Below are positions 60,213 through 64,000 of a stretch of DNA of 64,000 nt, one piece after another. The stretch is taken from assembly GCA_023101885.1 (NCBI GenBank), contig JALPQD010000834.1, forward strand, positions 434,001-498,000, given 5' to 3'. A program made the translations under genes and the position numbers. Within the stretch, counting starts at the first letter, position 1. Every line of letters starts with the position of its first letter. Source of the DNA: Typhlomys cinereus. Lineage: Eukaryota; Chordata; Mammalia; Rodentia; Platacanthomyidae. The notes beneath the pieces are model-generated. The model did not search any database, had not been told where the DNA came from, and saw only the letters and a program-made list of their open reading frames with translations.

Positions 60213-60376
60213 ATACTTACCTGGCAGGGGAGATACCATGATCACGAAGGTGTTTTTCCCAGGGCGAGGCTTATCCATTGCACTCCGGATGTGCTGACCC
60301 CTGCGATTTCCCCAAATGTGGGAAACTCGACTGCATAATTAGTGGTAGTGGGGCACTGCGTTCGCGCTCTCCCCTG
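60213..60376 (+). pseudogene. RNU1: U1 snRNA retrocopy 3, full length, inside satellite
   Basis: Same insertion site, length, tail (60,377-60,415) and duplication (aagaatcctgtagat, right copy from 60,416). It differs from copies 1 and 2: it keeps the normal atcacg in loop I but has the Sm site changed to aattagtgg. It shares gtgttttt, ggggca and gctct with them, so these changes were in the founding insertion. Confidence 0.97.
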
Positions 60377-61288
60377 AAAAAAATAAAAAAAAAAAAAAGA
60401 AAAAAAAAAAAAAAAAAGAATCCTGTAGATGTTCATACGTTGTAACTTTTTATGTTCCGGAGAAATGCACACTGGTTTTGTGACGTTTTCATGGAATATG
60501 TTCACGCAGGCCTTGATTTTCCAAAAGAGTGAACCAAGTGAGCATGACTTAGAGACAAATGTTGGAGGTGCACTTGTCAGGGATAAGTATCCAACAGAAG
60601 ATTCTGTAGTGTTACGATTTGTGTTCAGGAGAAGATCATCCTCGTTTTGTGACATTCGCACATAACATGTTCATGAAGGCCATCATTTTCCAAAAGAGTG
60701 AACCAAGTGCGGAGGATTCAGAGTCAAATGTTGGCATTTCACTTCTTAGGGATAAGTATCCTAGAGAAGTTCCTAAACTGTAACTTTTGTGTGCAGGCGC
60801 AAATCATACTTGTTTTCTGACATTGGAAAGGCACATTTTCACACAGGCCATGATTTCACAAAATAGAGAACCAAGTGTGGAGGACTCAGAGTTAAATACT
60901 GCAAGTGTGCTTCTTTAGGAGAACTTTCGTACAGAAGTTTCTATATTGTAACTCTTTGTGTTCAGGAGGAAATCACACTTGTTTTAGGACGTTTCCATGA
61001 AACGTGTTCATGCATGTCGTTCCCTTCGAAAACAGTGAACCAAGTGAAGAGGACTCACAGTCATATGTAGCATGTGCACTTCTTTGGGAAGTCATGTGCA
61101 GCATGTGCACTTCTTTCAGATAAGTATCCTACACAGGTTTCTAGACTGTAACATTTGTATTCTGGAGAAAACAACATTTGTTTTGTGCTGATTCTACCAA
61201 CTATGTTCAGGCTTGTAATGAGCTTGAAAATAGGGACCAAGTGAGGACGCGTCAAATTCACATATTTCACTTTCTCTTCTCAGTGATA

Positions 61289-61993
61289 AGAATCCTGCAG
61301 ATGTTCATACGTTGTAACTTTTTATGTTCCGAAGAAATGCACACTGGTTTTGTGACGTTTTCATGGAATATGTTCAAGCAGGCCTTGATTTTCCAAAAGA
61401 GTGAACCAAGTGAGGAGGACTGAGAGAAAAATGTTGGCATTTCACTTCTTAGGGATAAGTATCCTAGAGAAGTTCCTAAACTGTAACTTTTGTGTTCAGG
61501 CGAAAATCATTCTTGTTTTCTGACATTTGAATGGCTCATGTTCACACAGGCCATGATTTCACAAAATAGAGAACCAAGTGCGGAGGACTCAGAGTTAAAT
61601 GCTGCAAGTAGCGCTTGTTTAGGTGAAGTATCGTACAGAAGTTTCTATATTGTAATTCTTTGTGTTCAGGAGGAAAGCACACTTGTTTTAGGACGTTTCC
61701 ATGAAACGTGTTCATGCATGTCATTCCCTTCGAAAACAGTGAACCAAGTGAAGAGGACTCACAGTCATATGTAGCATGTGCACTTCTTTGGGAAGTCATG
61801 TGCAGCATGTGCACTTCTTTCAGATAAGTATCCTACACAGGTTTCTAGACTGTAACACTTTGTATTCTGGAGAAAACAACATTTGTTTTGTGCTGATTCT
61901 ACCAACTATGTTCAGGCTTGTAATGAGCTTGAAAATAGTGACCAAGTGAGGACGCGTCTAATTCACATATTTCACTTTTTCTTCTCAGTGATA
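61289..61993. repeat. HOR variant lacking one monomer (705 bp)
   Basis: It has the same e/a hybrid joint at ~61,430 (gagagaaaaatgttgg followed by catttcacttcttaggg) as the unit at 48,603, including the neighbouring variant ccgaagaa. The two are therefore copies of one event. It directly follows a U1-bearing unit. Confidence 0.9.
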
Positions 61994-64000
61994 AGAATCC
62001 TGTAGATGTTCATATGTTGTAACTTTTTATGTTGAGGAAAAATGCACACTGGTTTTGTGACGTTTTCATGGAATATGTTCATGCAGGCCTTGATTTAACA
62101 AAAGAGTGAACCACGTGAGGAGGACTGAGAGACAAATGTTGGAGGCGCACTTCTCAGGGATAAGTATCCTACAGAAGATTCTGTAGTGTTAGGCTTTGTG
62201 ATTAGGAGAAGATCATCCTCGTTTTGAGCCTTTCGCACATAACATGTTCACGCAGGCCATGATTTTCCAAAAGAGTGAACCAAGTGCGTAGGATTCAGAG
62301 TCAAATGTTGGCATTTCACTTCTTAGTGATAAGTATCCTAGACAAGTTCCTAAACTGTAACTTTTGTGTGCAGGCGCAAATCATACTTGTTTTCTGACAT
62401 TGGAAAGGCACATTTTCACACAGGCCATGATTTCACAAAATAGAGAACCAAGTGTGGAGGACTCAGAGTTAAATACTGCAAGTGTGCTTCTTTAGGAGAA
62501 CTTTCGTACAGAAGTTTCTATATTGTAACTCTTTGTGTTCAGGAGGAAATCACACTTGTTTTAGGACGTTTCCATGAAACGTGTTCATGCATGTCGTTCC
62601 CTTCGAAAACAGTGAACCAAGTGAAGAGGATTCACAGTCATATGTAGCAGGTGCACTTCTTTGGGAAGTCATGTGCAGCATGTGCAGTTCTTTCAGATAA
62701 GTATCCTACATAGATTTCTAGACTGTATCACTTTGTATTCTGGAGAAAACAACATTTGTTTTGTGCTGATTCTACCAACTATGTTCAGGCTTGTAATGAG
62801 CTTGAAAATAGGGACCAAGTGAGGACGCGTCAAATTCACATATTTCACTTTCTCTTCTCAGTGATAAGAATCCTGCAGATGTTCATACGTTGTAACTTTT
62901 TATGTTCCGAAGAAATGCACACTGGTTTTGTGACGTTTTCATGGAATATGTTCATGCAGGCCTTGATTTTCCAAAAGAGTGAACCAAGTGAGGAGGACTG
63001 AGAGACAAATGTTGGAGGCGCACTTCTCAGGGATAAGTATTCTACAGAAGATTCTGTAGTGTTACACTTTGTGTTCAGGAGAAGATCATCCTCGTTTTGC
63101 GACATTCGCACATAACATGTTCACGCAGGCCATGATTTTCCAAAAGAGTGAACCAAGTGCGTAGGATTCAGAGTCAAATGTTGGCATTTCACTTCTTAGT
63201 GATAAGTATCCTAGACAAGTTCCTAAACTGTAACTTTTGTGTGCAGGCGCAAATCATACTTGTTTTCTGACATTGGAAAGGCACATTTTCACACAGGCCA
63301 TGATTTCACAAAATAGAGAATCAATGTGGAGGACTCAGAGTTAAATACTGCAAGTGTGCTTCTTTAGGAGAAGTTTCGTACAGAAGTTTCTATATTGTAA
63401 CTCTTTGTGTTCAGGAGGAAATCACACTTGTTTTAGGACATTTCCATGAAACGTGTTCATGCATGTCGTTCCCTTCGAAAACAGTGAACCAAGTGAAGAG
63501 GACTCACAGTCATATGTAGCATGTGCACTTCTTTGGGAAGTCATGTGCAGCATGTGCACTTCTTTCAGATAAGTATCCTACACAGGTTTCTAGACTGTAA
63601 CACCTTGTACTCTGGAGAAAACAACATTTGTTTTGTGCTGATTCAACCAACTATGTTCAGGCTTGTAATGAGCTGAAAATAGGGACCAAGTGAGGACGCA
63701 TCAAATTCACATATTTCACTTTCTCTTCTCAGTGATAAGAATCCTGTAGATGTTCATACGTTGTAACTTTTTATGTTCCGGAGAAATGCACACTGGTTTT
63801 GTGACGTTTTCATGGAATATGTTCATGCAGGCCTTGATTTTCCAAAAGAGTGAACCAAGTGAGGAGGACTGAGAGACAAATGTTGGAGGCGCACTTCTCA
63901 GGGATAAGTATCCTACAGAAGATTCTGTAGTGTTAGGCTTTGTGATTAGGAGAAGATCATCCTCGTTTTGAGCCTTTCGCACATAACATGTTCACGCAGG

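Larger units (their letters stand above)
47016..64000. repeat. Satellite array: 5-monomer HOR, ~872 bp
   Basis: A continuous tandem array to the window end. The anchor agaatcctg recurs at 47,731, 48,603, 49,306, 50,177, 51,047, 51,921, 52,793, 53,669, 54,541, 55,630, 56,714, 57,585, 58,457, 59,329, 60,201, 61,289, 61,994, 62,867 and 63,738. Spacings are mostly 870-876 bp, twice ~704 (one monomer missing), and three times ~1085-1089 (U1 insert). All monomers share a skeleton: (a)catgttca...aggcc, gtgaaccaagtg, gataagtatcct, ctgtaac...ttgtgttcagg. They differ clearly from one another, while copies of the same monomer type are nearly identical between units: the definition of a higher-order repeat. 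No strand is assigned because no transcription is known. Open frames (88-94 codons, recurring) are accidental. Confidence 0.97.

Noticed and set aside
54553..60376. U1 copies as functional snRNA genes
   Set aside because: Poly(A) tails and target-site duplications mark retrocopies. The upstream DNA is satellite with no U1-type proximal element seen, and all copies carry substitutions.
47231..63982. Recurring 88-94-codon open frames on both strands of the satellite
   Set aside because: They recur because the satellite recurs. Monomer lengths are not multiples of three, the frames include U1 and poly(A) readthrough in some units, and no domain is recognisable.
47016..64000. CRISPR array or bacterial tandem repeat
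   Set aside because: Unit size (~170/872 bp), absence of short repeats with unique spacers, and the mammalian context exclude it.

Overview
This window is mammalian nuclear DNA from a rodent. The evidence is the repeat content: a B4 SINE (ID+B1 fusion, rodent-specific), a degenerate B1-like monomer, several copies of a tRNA-derived SINE whose head (ggctggagaggtggctca) is of the rodent B2-superfamily type, rodent-style LINE-1 (L1), and a processed pseudogene of aldolase A. A mouse-related rodent fits; the species is not determinable from what I can see. There is no intact host protein-coding gene. Nearly all long open frames are L1 fragments, microsatellites or satellite.

Layout. 1-47,015 is AT-rich DNA packed with retroelements. 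L1 3' ends lie at 1-1985 (+), 5316-5746 (+), 8689-8920 (-, with an inverted 5' piece), 11,386-12,802 (-), 20,230-21,569 (twin-primed inversion with a perfect 15-bp target-site duplication), 30,318-31,262 (-) and 31,565-33,097 (-, mosaic). Older L1 pieces lie at 2808-2935, 12,850-13,700 and 26,160-27,700. Two long antisense L1s follow. One (35,015-39,757) has an intact ORF1, an ORF2 with one nonsense codon plus a frameshift, and a GC-rich 5'UTR. The second (40,905-47,015) contains a 552-bp N gap and is cut off inside ORF1 by satellite DNA. An ALDOA processed pseudogene lies at 6144-7345. A ~110-bp minisatellite is at 33,498-34,137 and a 63-bp inverted repeat at 14,726-15,173.

47,016-64,000 is one continuous satellite array running off the window. 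Its unit is a higher-order repeat (HOR) of about 872 bp built from five diverged ~170-bp monomers (168+170+200+167+169 bp in a representative unit). The 200-bp monomer is enlarged by a 31-bp internal duplication. Of 18 complete anchor-to-anchor intervals, 13 are canonical (870-876 bp), two lack one monomer (703 and 705 bp), and three are ~1085-1089 bp because each carries an inserted full-length U1 snRNA retrocopy.

The most striking observation is these U1 copies (54,553-54,716; 55,642-55,805; 60,213-60,376). Each is exactly 164 nt, is followed by a poly(A) tail, and is flanked by the same target-site duplication (aagaatcctgtag) at the same point of the same monomer. One L1-mediated U1 insertion into a satellite monomer was therefore copied along with the satellite. 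The L1-to-satellite junction at 47,016 looks like the edge of a (peri)centromeric block, but it sits in an indel-rich, apparently unpolished stretch next to the assembly gap, so the junction itself needs caution.
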